Assembly (NCBI GenBank): GCA_937936675.1 | Contig: CALDDL010000303.1 | Span: forward strand, 1 to 20,901 | Source of the DNA: an uncultured bacterium | GTDB taxonomy: Bacteria; Bacteroidota; Ignavibacteria; Ignavibacteriales; Melioribacteraceae | DNA: 20,901 nt | Direction: 5' to 3' | Shown here: piece after piece, positions 1-8,108 of the stretch | Layout: every line of letters begins with the position of its first letter | Numbering within the stretch: the first letter of the stretch is position 1 | Program-made: the position numbers and the translations under genes | The notes under the pieces: model-generated | The model's input: only the letters and a program-made list of their open reading frames with translations | What the model was told of the DNA's origin: nothing | Databases searched by the model: none

Positions 1-2
1 AT

Positions 3-611
3 CAAATATTTTATAATTACGAATCCACCTATTAGTAACACTGTAAATCCGATAGCAAGCATATTAAAATACTTATCGATGAAGGTTTTTATTTGGGGAC
101 CGAATTTCCAGATAAGATAAGAAACCAAGAAAAATCTTCCTGCTCTCCCCAATATTGAAGCGATTGTAAACAATACAATATTAACATTAAATGCCCCACC
201 GGTAATTGTGAATACTTTATATGGAATGGGAGTAAATCCTGCAGTAAATATTATCCAAAAATTCCATTCGTCATATAAAGCCTTTACATCATAGAAAAGA
301 TGAGTAGAAAAGCCCGGTATATTATTAAAGAAAAAATGCGCTAAAGAAGAGAACTCATTTGCACCATTCCACCAAAGGAAATGACCAATCATATAACCAA
401 ATAAAGCTCCCAAGACTGAAGCCCCCGTACAAATGGCAGCAAACTTAAATGCTTTTTTTTGTGCCCCTAAGATTAAGGCAATTAATAAAGCATCCGGTGG
501 GATGGGGAAAAATGATGATTCTGCAAACGCAATTAAAAATAAAGCAATCGCTCCATTCGGGGAATCTGCCCAATGCAAAACCCAATCGTACATCCTTCGG
601 ACGAATTTCAT
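3..611 (-). CDS. YqaA/DedA-family (VTT domain) inner-membrane protein, C-terminus cut by window edge
   Basis: I translated this by hand from the minus strand; 203 codons are open and the frame runs off the left edge without a stop. The start ATG at 609-611 has an AAGGA Shine-Dalgarno (complement of 617-621) 5 bases upstream. The protein is hydrophobic, with several membrane segments (about residues 20-50, 57-80, 118-150 and 185-203). The motif ESSFFPIPPD at residues 31-40 and GFTPIPYK at 125-132 are signatures of the YqaA branch of the DedA/SNARE-associated (VTT) family, and a Gly-Arg-rich loop follows (ILGRAGRFF). DedA relatives include lipid flippases and proteins needed for envelope integrity and membrane potential; the substrate of the YqaA branch is not known to me. 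The gene is divergent from the acyl-CoA ligase, which may only reflect shared promoter space. Family assignment is confident; function is not. Confidence 0.85.
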   Translation of the reverse strand, partial: MKFVRRMYDWVLHWADSPNGAIALFLIAFAESSFFPIPPDALLIALILGAQKKAFKFAAICTGASVLGALFGYMIGHFLWWNGANEFSSLAHFFFNNIPGFSTHLFYDVKALYDEWNFWIIFTAGFTPIPYKVFTITGGAFNVNIVLFTIASILGRAGRFFLVSYLIWKFGPQIKTFIDKYFNMLAIGFTVLLIGGFVIIKYL

Positions 612-715
612 TTAATTCCTTAATAATTTAGTGCCAAGTATAATAATTTTTTTTGAACGTTGCATATTTTATTTCTCACTCGTAACTTAATATTCTTCTA
701 AAAAAGGAGTGTGTG
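612..715. promoter_or_regulatory. Divergent intergenic region, yqaA-like gene / acyl-CoA ligase
   Basis: This 104-base AT-rich gap must hold the start signals of both divergent genes. On the plus strand a weak sigma70-like pair can be drawn: TTGCAT at 660-665, a 17-base spacer, then TAACTT at 683-688, about 27 bases before the ligase start. The -10 match is poor, so this is only a candidate. The ligase Shine-Dalgarno GGAG is at 706-709. I saw no clear operator palindrome. Confidence 0.3.
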
Positions 716-2536
716 ATGTCAATTTACAAAGATTTCAAAACTATTTCTGAACTCTTTAGAACGATAACTCTAGAGTTTGCTAAAGGAAAGGACCGTTATG
801 TAATTAAGTATAAAAAGGGAGACTCATGGCTTGAGATTAAGTATCCCGAACTTTATGATATGACTGAATCCTTCGCATTAGGTTTAGCATCAATTGGAAT
901 TAAACGGGAAGATAGAATTTCTATTATTTCAGAAAATCGACCTGAATGGGTTGTAGCAGATTTCGGTATTTTATCCTTAGGTGCTATTGATGTCCCTCTC
1001 TATCCTATCTCCACATCTGATACCATCGAGTTTATACTTAATAATTCTGAATCTGTGGCTATCATCGTTTCTAATAAATATCAATTGAACAAAGTTCTTA
1101 AAGTAAAAAATAATCTTAAGACCATTAAGCATATTATTGTAATGGATGAAATTGATGTAACCTCAGATAAAGAGGTCGTATCTTTCAATGAAATCATGAA
1201 GAAGGGAAAAATTTTCAAAACCGAAAATCCCAATTACTTTAAAGAAAATTCTGAACTTTGCCGCGAGGATGATTTATGTACAATTATTTATACATCAGGA
1301 ACTACAGGCGAACCAAAAGGTGTAATGCTTACTCATAAAAATATATGCTCTAATATTAAATCAGCTCATGAAATTTTTGATATAGGAGAAACAGACCTTT
1401 TCCTTTCATTTTTACCTTTGTGTCATATTTTTGAAAGAATGGCAGGTTATTATACTGCATTCTCATGTGGAGGCGCAATTGCTTATGCTGAAAGTATTGA
1501 AAAAGTAGCATCGAATATGGAAGATATTAAACCGACAATTATGACCGCCGTACCTCGTCTCTTTGAGAGAATGTATAGTAAAATTAAAAAGAATGTAGAT
1601 AGCCAACCCGCAAGTAAACAGAAAATTTTTAATTGGGGTATTGAAACAGGTAAAGAATTGGCAATAGCAAAACAGAGTGGAATGCCGATACCGATATCAT
1701 TGACATTAAAGCATAAGCTTGCAAGTAAATTGGTTTATGCAAAACTCAAAGATAAAACAGGCGGAAGACTTCGTTTCTTTATCTCTGGCGGTGCTGCTTT
1801 GGCTCGCGAATTAGGATTATTTTTTGAAGCAGCAGGAATGCTAATTATCGAAGGATATGGTTTAACTGAATCCTCTCCGGTAATTGCAGCAAATAGACCA
1901 AATGATTATAAATTTGGTACAGTTGGAAAAGTGATGCCGGGAGTGGAAGTGAAGATTGCTAAGGATGGTGAAATCCTTGCCTGCGGTCCTAATATTATGA
2001 AAGGATACTATAAGAATAAAAAAGAAACAGATGAATCAATTAAAAATGGTTGGCTTCATACAGGTGATATTGGTGTTTTTGATGCCGAGGGTTTTTTAAT
2101 TATAACAGATAGAAAAAAGCATCTTTTTAAAACTACTACAGGTAAATACATTGCACCGACTCCAATTGAAAATATGTTTCTTGCTAGTAAGTATATTGAC
2201 CAGTTTGTATTGATTGGTGACAGAAGAATGTTTTTAAGCGCGCTAATAGTACCTGATTTTGAGGCATTAAAAGAATATGCAGATGCAAATCGTATCCAAT
2301 ATACTGATCCAATGGAATTAGTTAATCTCAAACAGATTTATGAATTATTGGATAAAGAATTAGATCAATTTCAAAAGAAACTGGCAGGATTTGAGAGGGT
2401 ACGGAAATTCGCTATCCTAGATAAACCATTTTCGATTGAAGGGGGGGAACTTACTCCTTCATTAAAAGTAAAAAGAAAAGTTATAGAAGAACGTTACACG
2501 AACTTAATTGAAGATATGTATAAAGGGTTAGATTAA
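716..2536 (+). CDS. Long-chain fatty-acid--CoA ligase (AMP-forming, FAA1/FadD15 type)
   Basis: This enzyme activates long-chain fatty acids with ATP and CoA through an acyl-adenylate, feeding beta-oxidation or phospholipid synthesis. The 606-residue length fits the COG1022 type rather than E. coli FadD. The P-loop-like motif YTSGTTGEPKG lies at about residues 191-201, the adenylate-binding motif GYGLTESSP at about 378-386, and TGDIG at about 448-452. The C-terminal catalytic lysine region (PSLKVKRK) is near residue 582. There is no signal peptide, so it is probably a peripheral cytoplasmic enzyme. A GTG at 713 is also possible, but ATG at 716 leaves a 6-base spacing from GGAG (706-709) and is preferred. 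nfnA begins 5 bases after the stop, so the three genes probably share a transcript; any functional link between them is only inferred. Chain-length specificity cannot be read from sequence. Confidence 0.93.
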   Translation: MSIYKDFKTISELFRTITLEFAKGKDRYVIKYKKGDSWLEIKYPELYDMTESFALGLASIGIKREDRISIISENRPEWVVADFGILSLGAIDVPLYPISTSDTIEFILNNSESVAIIVSNKYQLNKVLKVKNNLKTIKHIIVMDEIDVTSDKEVVSFNEIMKKGKIFKTENPNYFKENSELCREDDLCTIIYTSGTTGEPKGVMLTHKNICSNIKSAHEIFDIGETDLFLSFLPLCHIFERMAGYYTAFSCGGAIAYAESIEKVASNMEDIKPTIMTAVPRLFERMYSKIKKNVDSQPASKQKIFNWGIETGKELAIAKQSGMPIPISLTLKHKLASKLVYAKLKDKTGGRLRFFISGGAALARELGLFFEAAGMLIIEGYGLTESSPVIAANRPNDYKFGTVGKVMPGVEVKIAKDGEILACGPNIMKGYYKNKKETDESIKNGWLHTGDIGVFDAEGFLIITDRKKHLFKTTTGKYIAPTPIENMFLASKYIDQFVLIGDRRMFLSALIVPDFEALKEYADANRIQYTDPMELVNLKQIYELLDKELDQFQKKLAGFERVRKFAILDKPFSIEGGELTPSLKVKRKVIEERYTNLIEDMYKGLD

Positions 2537-2541
2537 ACATT

Positions 2542-3396
2542 ATGAACAAAATACTTTTTAAGGAACAGTTATCAAAAGATGTATATCTTATGAGAATTGC
2601 AGCCCCTATGATTGCTGAAGAGCGGGCTGCAGGGCAATTTATTATACTTCAGGTTGATGAAGACTATGGTGAAAGAATTCCACTTACTATTGCCGATGCA
2701 GATATAAATGAAGGTTCTATTACTATTATCTATCAGGTAGTTGGCAAGAGTACTCTCGCACTTTCTAAAATGAATGTCGGTGATGAAATTCCTGCTCTTG
2801 TAGGTCCGCTTGGAACCGCTACACATATTGAAAAATTTGGAACAGTGGTTTGTGTCGGAGGTGGTATCGGAGTAGCTCCTTTGCATCCTATTGCTCAAGC
2901 ACTCAAAAATGCAGGTAATAAAGTTATTACTATTATTGGTGCACGAAATAAAGACCTTATAATTCTTGAAGAAGAGATGAAATCGATTGCGGATGAATTT
3001 ATAGTTTGCACAGATGATGGTTCTTATGGAAGAAAATGTTTAGTAACGGAACCATTAAAAGAATTATGTGAAAGAGACGAAAAGCCTAACATGGTTATAG
3101 CAATAGGTCCTCCATTAATGATGAAATTCTGTTCCGAAACTACTCGACCTTTTGGAGTTTTTACTCAAGTCTCTTTGAATACAATTATGGTCGATGGAAC
3201 TGGAATGTGCGGAGGATGCCGCGTAAACGTAGGCAATAAAGTAAAATTTGTTTGTGTTGATGGACCGGAGTTCGATGGGCATAAAGTTGATTTCGATAAT
3301 ATGATTAATAGACTTAATTCATATAAAGAAATTGAACGAGATGTTCATAATTGTTATTTAGATGCATTAGTCGATGAAAAGGAATCTAAAATATGA
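2542..3396 (+). CDS. nfnA: Ferredoxin:NADP+ oxidoreductase small subunit (NfnA-type, FAD/[2Fe-2S])
   Basis: This is the 284-residue small subunit of the NfnAB complex, related to the electron-transfer subunit of dihydroorotate dehydrogenase (PyrK/ferredoxin-NADP reductase fold). In characterised NfnAB the subunit carries FAD and a [2Fe-2S] cluster and handles NADH. The N-terminal FAD-binding domain has ERIPLTIAD (about residues 49-57). A nucleotide-binding glycine stretch CVGGGIGVAPLHP lies near residue 104-116. The C-terminal cluster site contains Asp218, Cys223, Cys226 and Cys238, matching the one-Asp, three-Cys ligation known for NfnA. No Shine-Dalgarno is evident. The gene starts 5 bases after the ligase stop and overlaps nfnB by 4 bases (ATGA), a typical translational coupling. 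A stand-alone 'sulfide dehydrogenase' annotation is the usual alternative, but the adjacent partner makes Nfn the better call. Confidence 0.88.
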   Translation: MNKILFKEQLSKDVYLMRIAAPMIAEERAAGQFIILQVDEDYGERIPLTIADADINEGSITIIYQVVGKSTLALSKMNVGDEIPALVGPLGTATHIEKFGTVVCVGGGIGVAPLHPIAQALKNAGNKVITIIGARNKDLIILEEEMKSIADEFIVCTDDGSYGRKCLVTEPLKELCERDEKPNMVIAIGPPLMMKFCSETTRPFGVFTQVSLNTIMVDGTGMCGGCRVNVGNKVKFVCVDGPEFDGHKVDFDNMINRLNSYKEIERDVHNCYLDALVDEKESKI

Positions 3397-4913
3397 GCCA
3401 TAAAACTATTGAGCAGTTTTCTGAAGAAGCAAAAATATTAATTGCAGATTATGTTACTAGAGTTGATGATTTAAAAGCGAAAGAGAGAACAAAAATTCCG
3501 GCTCAGGAAATGCCTGCACAAGATCCTTCTATAAGAGTAATGAATTTAGATGAAGTGGCTTTAGGCTATACAATGGAACAGGCGAGAATTGAAGCTATGC
3601 GTTGCTTGCAATGTGTTAAGAAGAATTGTGTTGATGATTGTCCGGTTAAAATAGATATTCCTCGTTTTATAGATCACGTTGCCCATTCAGATTTTGAAGG
3701 TGCTGCCGGTGTAATTAAAGAAGCCAGTTTGCTGCCAGCTATCTGCGGGCGCGTATGTCCTCAAGAAGTGCAATGCCAGCAAAGTTGTACAGTCGGAAAA
3801 GCATTAAAAGATGTTGATAAAGCAGTTGCAATAGGAAGATTGGAAAGGTTTGTTGCCGACTGGGAAAGAATGACAGGAAAGATATCTATCCCTGAAATAA
3901 AACCTGAAACAGGGAAAAAAGTTGCTGTTGTAGGGAGCGGTCCTGCCGGTTTAGTAGTTGCAGCGGATTGTAGAAGACAGGGGCATCAAGTTACTATCTT
4001 TGAAGCTTTCCATAAACTTGGCGGCGTTCTTCGTTATGGTATTCCTGAATTCCGCCTGCCTAATGATATCATTGATCGAGAAATAGAGACACTTTCTGCT
4101 ATGGGTGTAGAAATTAAAACAAATTTTGTTGTTGGTAAAACCCGTAAGCTAATGGATTTAATCAATAAAGACGGATATGATGCAGTATTTTTAGGCACGG
4201 GAGCAGGTCTTCCAGTTTTTATGAATATTGAAGGTGAAAATCTAGTAGGTGTATTTTCTGCAAATGAATATCTTACAAGAGCAAATTTAATGAGAGCTTT
4301 TGAAAAAGGAAAAGCTGATACTCCTATTTATCCATCTAAAAAAATTGCTGTGCTTGGCGGCGGAAATGTCGCAATGGATGCTGCAAGGATGGCTAAACGT
4401 CTCGGTGCAGAAAAAGTATATGTGGTTTATAGACGTACCGAAGTGGAAATGCCTGCTCGTAAAGAAGAAGTCTTACATGCAAAAGAAGAAGGTATCGAAT
4501 TTCTATTCCTTCAAAATGCAAAGAGAATTCTCGGTGATGAGAAGGGAAAAGTCAACGGGATTGAATGTTTACGTTACGAATTAGGCGAACCTGATAGTTC
4601 AGGGAGAAGGAGACCTGTGGAATTAGCTAATAGTGAATTTATCCTCGATGTAGATACTGTAATTGTTGCAATCGGTAATAGTAGTAACCCGCTTATTAGT
4701 CAATCAAATCCGGAAATAAAAGTTAATAAATGGGGTAATATTATTGTTGATGAAAATCAAAAAACCTCTATGGAAAAAATATTTGCCGGAGGTGATATAG
4801 TTCTTGGTGCTGCCACTGTTATCTTAGCTATGGGTGAAGGAAGAAGAGCTGCTGATTCGATTAATAAACTCCTATCTGGAAAATCGGATACAGATAATAT
4901 AATTCAAAATTAA
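3393..4913 (+). CDS. nfnB: Ferredoxin:NADP+ oxidoreductase large subunit (NfnB; GltD-like, 2x[4Fe-4S], FAD)
   Basis: This large subunit, homologous to the small subunit of glutamate synthase (GltD), completes an NfnAB transhydrogenase that couples NADH and reduced ferredoxin to NADPH formation by flavin-based electron bifurcation/confurcation. Two four-Cys sets are visible: Cys71/74/79/83 (followed by PVKIDIP) and Cys118/122/128/132. The FAD Rossmann motif GSGPAGL starts near residue 181, and the NADPH motif GGGNVAMDAARMA near 322. A second FAD segment GGDIVLGAATVILAMGEG is near the C-terminus. The 506-residue length leaves roughly 40 extra N-terminal residues compared with the shortest Nfn large subunits. 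The start overlaps the nfnA stop. It is commonly annotated as gltA/gltD ('glutamate synthase small subunit'), but no large glutamate synthase subunit is nearby, so Nfn is preferred. A hairpin terminator follows 22 bases after the stop. Confidence 0.88.
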   Translation: MSHKTIEQFSEEAKILIADYVTRVDDLKAKERTKIPAQEMPAQDPSIRVMNLDEVALGYTMEQARIEAMRCLQCVKKNCVDDCPVKIDIPRFIDHVAHSDFEGAAGVIKEASLLPAICGRVCPQEVQCQQSCTVGKALKDVDKAVAIGRLERFVADWERMTGKISIPEIKPETGKKVAVVGSGPAGLVVAADCRRQGHQVTIFEAFHKLGGVLRYGIPEFRLPNDIIDREIETLSAMGVEIKTNFVVGKTRKLMDLINKDGYDAVFLGTGAGLPVFMNIEGENLVGVFSANEYLTRANLMRAFEKGKADTPIYPSKKIAVLGGGNVAMDAARMAKRLGAEKVYVVYRRTEVEMPARKEEVLHAKEEGIEFLFLQNAKRILGDEKGKVNGIECLRYELGEPDSSGRRRPVELANSEFILDVDTVIVAIGNSSNPLISQSNPEIKVNKWGNIIVDENQKTSMEKIFAGGDIVLGAATVILAMGEGRRAADSINKLLSGKSDTDNIIQN

Positions 4914-4935
4914 TTTTACTATTATTTATTTTCAG

Positions 4936-4968
4936 AGCCGTTTCAAAATTGATTGAAACGGCTTTTTT
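4936..4968 (+). terminator. Rho-independent terminator after nfnB
   Basis: A perfect 10-base stem, AGCCGTTTCA (4936-4945) pairing with TGAAACGGCT (4954-4963), encloses an 8-base loop and runs straight into six T residues (4963-4968). It sits 22 bases after the nfnB stop and cleanly separates the ligase-nfnAB unit from metG. Confidence 0.88.
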
Positions 4969-5033
4969 ATTGGTCAAAAATTGCATGAATTTTATTATAT
5001 TAATAAGCTAATTACGAATCCCTGAGGTTACTT

Positions 5034-7076
5034 TTGAAAAAAGAAAAAATTTTAGTTACATCTGCGCTTCCTTATGCAAATGGCAAAATTCATTTAGGTC
5101 ATTTAAGTGGAGCATATCTGCCCGCTGATATCTATGTCCGTTATAAACGTCTGAATGGAGATGACATCATATATGTATGTGGCTCCGATGAACATGGTGT
5201 CCCTATAACAATATCCGCCGATAATGAAAAAGTTTCTCCTCAAGTAATTATTGATCGATTCCATGAACTTAATAAAAATGCTTTTGAAAAATTCGGGATG
5301 AGTTTTGATATCTATTCTCGAACTAGTCTTCCTGTTCATCATAAAACCGCTCAAGAATTTTTTAAGTGTTATCACGACCAAGGGATATTAATTGAGAAAA
5401 AAACATCTCAATTCTATGATGAAAAAGTAAAGAAATTTTTACCTGATCGATATGTGGAAGGTACCTGTCCAAAATGTGGTTATTTAGAAGCAAGGAGTGA
5501 TGAATGTGAAAAATGTAATTCATTATATGAACCTGCTGAACTTATAAACCCTAAAAGTAAAATAACAGGCGAAACACCAATTCTAAAAGAAACTTCTCAT
5601 TGGTATTTCCCTCTTGGTAAATATCAAGATCGTCTCGAAGCTTATATTAAAGAAATGAGCGAAAAATATGGCTGGAAGGATAATGTCCTTCAATATTGTA
5701 ATGGATGGTTTAAGGAAGGACTTAAAGACCGAGCTTATACAAGGGATCTTGACTGGGGAGTGAAAGTGCCTTTAGATGATGCAGATGGTAAAGTTTTGTA
5801 TGTGTGGTTTGAGGCAGTACTAGGTTATATATCTGCCACTAAAGAATTATCAGAAAAATTGGGGAAACCTGATCTTTGGAAAGAGTATTGGAATAATTCC
5901 GATACAAAATATGTAGCTTTTATCGGTAAAGATAATATTGTATTTCATACCATAATTTTCCCTGCAATGTTAATGGGTTGGAATGATGTAAAAGAGGTTA
6001 AATATATTTTACCTCAAAATGTACCTGCAAATGAGTTCCTAAATTTTGAAGGTAAGAAATTTTCAAAATCACGTGGATGGGGGATTGATGTAGATGAATT
6101 TCTTGAACTCTTCGATGCTGATACTCTTAGATATACTCTTGCAGCTAATTTGCCGGAAAATAAAGATACCGATTTTTATTGGAAAGAATTTCAAAACCGA
6201 ACAAATAGCGAACTTGCGGATATATTAGGTAATTTTATTAATCGCACATTTATTTTTACATCAAAACATTTTGATGATAAAGTACCTCCTCTCGGAAAAC
6301 TTGACCTTATTGACGAAGAGATGATTAATAATATTAAATCAGCTCCGGGCAGAATAAGCGAGTTATTAGAAAAATATAAAATAAAAGATGCAGTTTTTGA
6401 AATGATGTCTTTAGCTCGTTCGGCTAATAAATATTTCAATGATTCAGAACCATGGAAAACAGTCAAATCAGATAAAGAAAAATGTGGGACTACACTTAAT
6501 ATCTGCTTGAATACAATATATACGTTAGCTTCTGTTTTTGCGCCGGTTATACCATTTTCTTCCGCTAAAATTTTTAATATGCTTAATTCCGAACCTAGTA
6601 ATTGGTCTGATGCTGGTAATTTGAATTTAACAGAAGGTCATTTATTAGGAAAATCTGAAATATTATTTACTAAAATTGAAGATTCGGTAATTGATAAATT
6701 AATAAGTAAATTAGGTGTAGTGGAAGGTACTCCGGTACATATTCCGGACGAAGAAATTACAATTGATGATTTTAAGAAAATCAAATTGCGCACTGCATTA
6801 GTAATTGATGCAGAAAGAGTAAAAAAGAGCGAAAAACTTCTCCGCATACAACTTGATTTAGGATTTGAAAAACGTCAGGTCGTGGCTGGTATAGCTAAAA
6901 GTTATTCGCCTGAAGAATTGATTGGAAAAAAAGTATTAATTGTTGCTAATTTGAAACCTGCGAAACTAATGGGCTTGGAATCGAAAGGTATGATTATGGC
7001 TTTAGATACTCCGGATGGTTTTGTAAAAATATTAGAAATTAATGAATCAATTCAACCGGGAACTGCAGCTAAATAA
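5034..7076 (+). CDS. metG: Methionyl-tRNA synthetase with C-terminal tRNA-binding domain
   Basis: MetG charges tRNA-Met with methionine in the cytoplasm and is essential for translation. The 680-residue protein has the class I signature HLGH at residues 20-23. A zinc knuckle with Cys145/148 and Cys158/161 and the KFSKS loop near residues 342-346 are also present. The anticodon-binding helical domain follows. From about residue 575 to the end there is an EMAP/Trbp111-like OB-fold (IDDFKKIKLRTALVI at its start), which in other MetG proteins mediates dimerisation and nonspecific tRNA binding. The start is TTG at 5034 with GAGGT (5024-5028) 5 bases upstream; no ATG lies just upstream in frame and the next residues match the usual MetG N-terminus. 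The 120-base leader contains the preceding terminator, and I saw no T-box-like element in the remaining 65 bases. Confidence 0.97.
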   Translation: MKKEKILVTSALPYANGKIHLGHLSGAYLPADIYVRYKRLNGDDIIYVCGSDEHGVPITISADNEKVSPQVIIDRFHELNKNAFEKFGMSFDIYSRTSLPVHHKTAQEFFKCYHDQGILIEKKTSQFYDEKVKKFLPDRYVEGTCPKCGYLEARSDECEKCNSLYEPAELINPKSKITGETPILKETSHWYFPLGKYQDRLEAYIKEMSEKYGWKDNVLQYCNGWFKEGLKDRAYTRDLDWGVKVPLDDADGKVLYVWFEAVLGYISATKELSEKLGKPDLWKEYWNNSDTKYVAFIGKDNIVFHTIIFPAMLMGWNDVKEVKYILPQNVPANEFLNFEGKKFSKSRGWGIDVDEFLELFDADTLRYTLAANLPENKDTDFYWKEFQNRTNSELADILGNFINRTFIFTSKHFDDKVPPLGKLDLIDEEMINNIKSAPGRISELLEKYKIKDAVFEMMSLARSANKYFNDSEPWKTVKSDKEKCGTTLNICLNTIYTLASVFAPVIPFSSAKIFNMLNSEPSNWSDAGNLNLTEGHLLGKSEILFTKIEDSVIDKLISKLGVVEGTPVHIPDEEITIDDFKKIKLRTALVIDAERVKKSEKLLRIQLDLGFEKRQVVAGIAKSYSPEELIGKKVLIVANLKPAKLMGLESKGMIMALDTPDGFVKILEINESIQPGTAAK

Positions 7077-7080
7077 TTCT

Positions 7081-8019
7081 ATGGATAAAAAAATAGCAAG
7101 CCGTAATCATACTATTTCTTTAAGCAGGCAGGATAAGATTGATTTCTCAAGTAGTTTATTGAAAATAAAAAATAATTCTTCGATTGATGAAATTGCTTCA
7201 AAGACTATTCAAGGAGATATTTTCAAGCTAGCAAAGTATTTGCCCGAAAAAAGTGTTGATCTTTTATTTATAGATCCTCCTTATAATCTTAGAAAGACTT
7301 TTAATAACATTGTTTTTGCACAGAAAACTATTGATGAATATTCCAAGTGGATCGAAGAACTAATAATAGCAATTCGGCATATATTAAAAGGTGATGCAAC
7401 ATTATATTTCTGTGGGGATTGGCGATCTTCTCTTTCAATTCAAAGAGTGCTTGAGAAGTTTTTCATAATAAGAAATCGTATTACATGGGAAAGAGAAAAG
7501 GGAAGAGGTTCATCATCTAATTGGAAAAACAATACCGAGGATATCTGGTTTTGTACAGTATCGGATAAATATAAATTTTACCCTGATAGAGTAAAGCTTA
7601 AAAGAAAAGTTCTGGCTCCTTATAAAAATCACGATGGTCAGCCAAAAGATTGGCAAAAGTCTTCCAATGGCTCTTTTCGTTTGACACATTCATCGAATAT
7701 ATGGACTGATTTATCTATTCCGTTTTGGTCAATGTCCGAAAATACGAATCATCCAACTCAGAAGCCGGAAAAATTATTGGCTAAAGTAATACTAGCAAGT
7801 AGTGATGAAGGAGATTTTGTTTTTGATCCTTTTCTCGGTTCAGGAACTACTTCGGTTGTAGCTAAAAAACTTAAAAGACTTTACTCTGGTGTAGAACTTG
7901 ATAAAGAGTTCTGTTGTATAACCGAAAAACGTTTAAAACTTGCTGAAGATAATCCATCAATTCAGGGTTATCAATATGGATTTTTCTGGGAAAGAAATAC
8001 TAAACCGGTTATGGATTAA
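7081..8019 (+). CDS. Orphan beta-class DNA methyltransferase (N6-adenine or N4-cytosine)
   Basis: This is a site-specific exocyclic-amino DNA methyltransferase using S-adenosylmethionine. From the chosen ATG the protein is 312 residues. Motif IV is DPPY at residues 65-68, and motif I is FDPFLGSGTT at 248-257, preceded by the NHPTQKPEKL segment typical of motif X. Catalytic motif first, target region in the middle and SAM motif last makes it beta-class, as in CcrM/HinfI-type enzymes. DPPY is most often seen in adenine-N6 enzymes, but N4-cytosine cannot be excluded. No restriction endonuclease gene is adjacent, so it appears orphan. It follows metG by 4 bases and may be co-transcribed. An earlier in-frame ATG at 7042 would overlap metG by 35 bases; neither start has a clear Shine-Dalgarno, so the start is uncertain. 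The recognition sequence cannot be deduced. Confidence 0.88.
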   Translation: MDKKIASRNHTISLSRQDKIDFSSSLLKIKNNSSIDEIASKTIQGDIFKLAKYLPEKSVDLLFIDPPYNLRKTFNNIVFAQKTIDEYSKWIEELIIAIRHILKGDATLYFCGDWRSSLSIQRVLEKFFIIRNRITWEREKGRGSSSNWKNNTEDIWFCTVSDKYKFYPDRVKLKRKVLAPYKNHDGQPKDWQKSSNGSFRLTHSSNIWTDLSIPFWSMSENTNHPTQKPEKLLAKVILASSDEGDFVFDPFLGSGTTSVVAKKLKRLYSGVELDKEFCCITEKRLKLAEDNPSIQGYQYGFFWERNTKPVMD

Positions 8020-8031
8020 TACCGTTTTTTT
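8005..8031 (+). terminator. Possible weak terminator after the methyltransferase
   Basis: CGGT (8006-8009) can pair with ACCG (8021-8024). With flanking AAA/TTT pairs and one mismatch this gives a short imperfect stem, followed by a run of seven T residues (8025-8031). The loop is 11 bases and the stem is weak, so this is only a plausible terminator; it lies exactly where one is expected, before a promoter candidate. Confidence 0.35.
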
Positions 8032-8057
8032 GCTTTTCCTTGATTTTAATATATAAT
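8030..8057 (+). promoter_or_regulatory. Candidate sigma70-type promoter for the foldase/envelope operon
   Basis: A perfect -10 hexamer TATAAT (8052-8057) lies 16 bases downstream of TTGCTT (8030-8035), which matches the first three bases of the -35 consensus. The predicted transcription start, near 8064, would give a leader of about 45 bases before the lipoprotein start at 8109. AT-rich sequence produces such matches easily, so confidence is moderate. Confidence 0.42.
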
Positions 8058-8108
8058 ACAAATAATATAAACTTTCTAAATAAGTATTTTATGGAGGATT
8101 CGGTTACG

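Noticed and set aside
15..27. Thirteen-base repeat TAATTACGAATCC, found again near 5009-5021 before metG
   Set aside because: A match of this length is expected by chance in 21 kb of AT-rich DNA; one copy is in coding sequence and the contexts differ.
451..460. Run of eight T residues in the YqaA-type gene as a frameshift or phase-variation site
   Set aside because: The frame stays open and matches the family on both sides, so no break is evident; a run of eight is unremarkable in this AT-rich genome.
433..631. Two overlapping 60-codon plus-strand open frames
   Set aside because: They lie opposite the well-supported YqaA-type membrane protein on the minus strand, have no recognisable domain and no good ribosome-binding site.
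4300..4584. Second plus-strand open frame inside nfnB
   Set aside because: It is a frame-shifted reading of the conserved NADPH domain of nfnB; its product has no family resemblance.
4969..5033. Possible T-box or other leader riboswitch before metG
   Set aside because: Only about 65 bases lie between the previous terminator and the start codon, too short for a T-box, and no conserved structure is visible.
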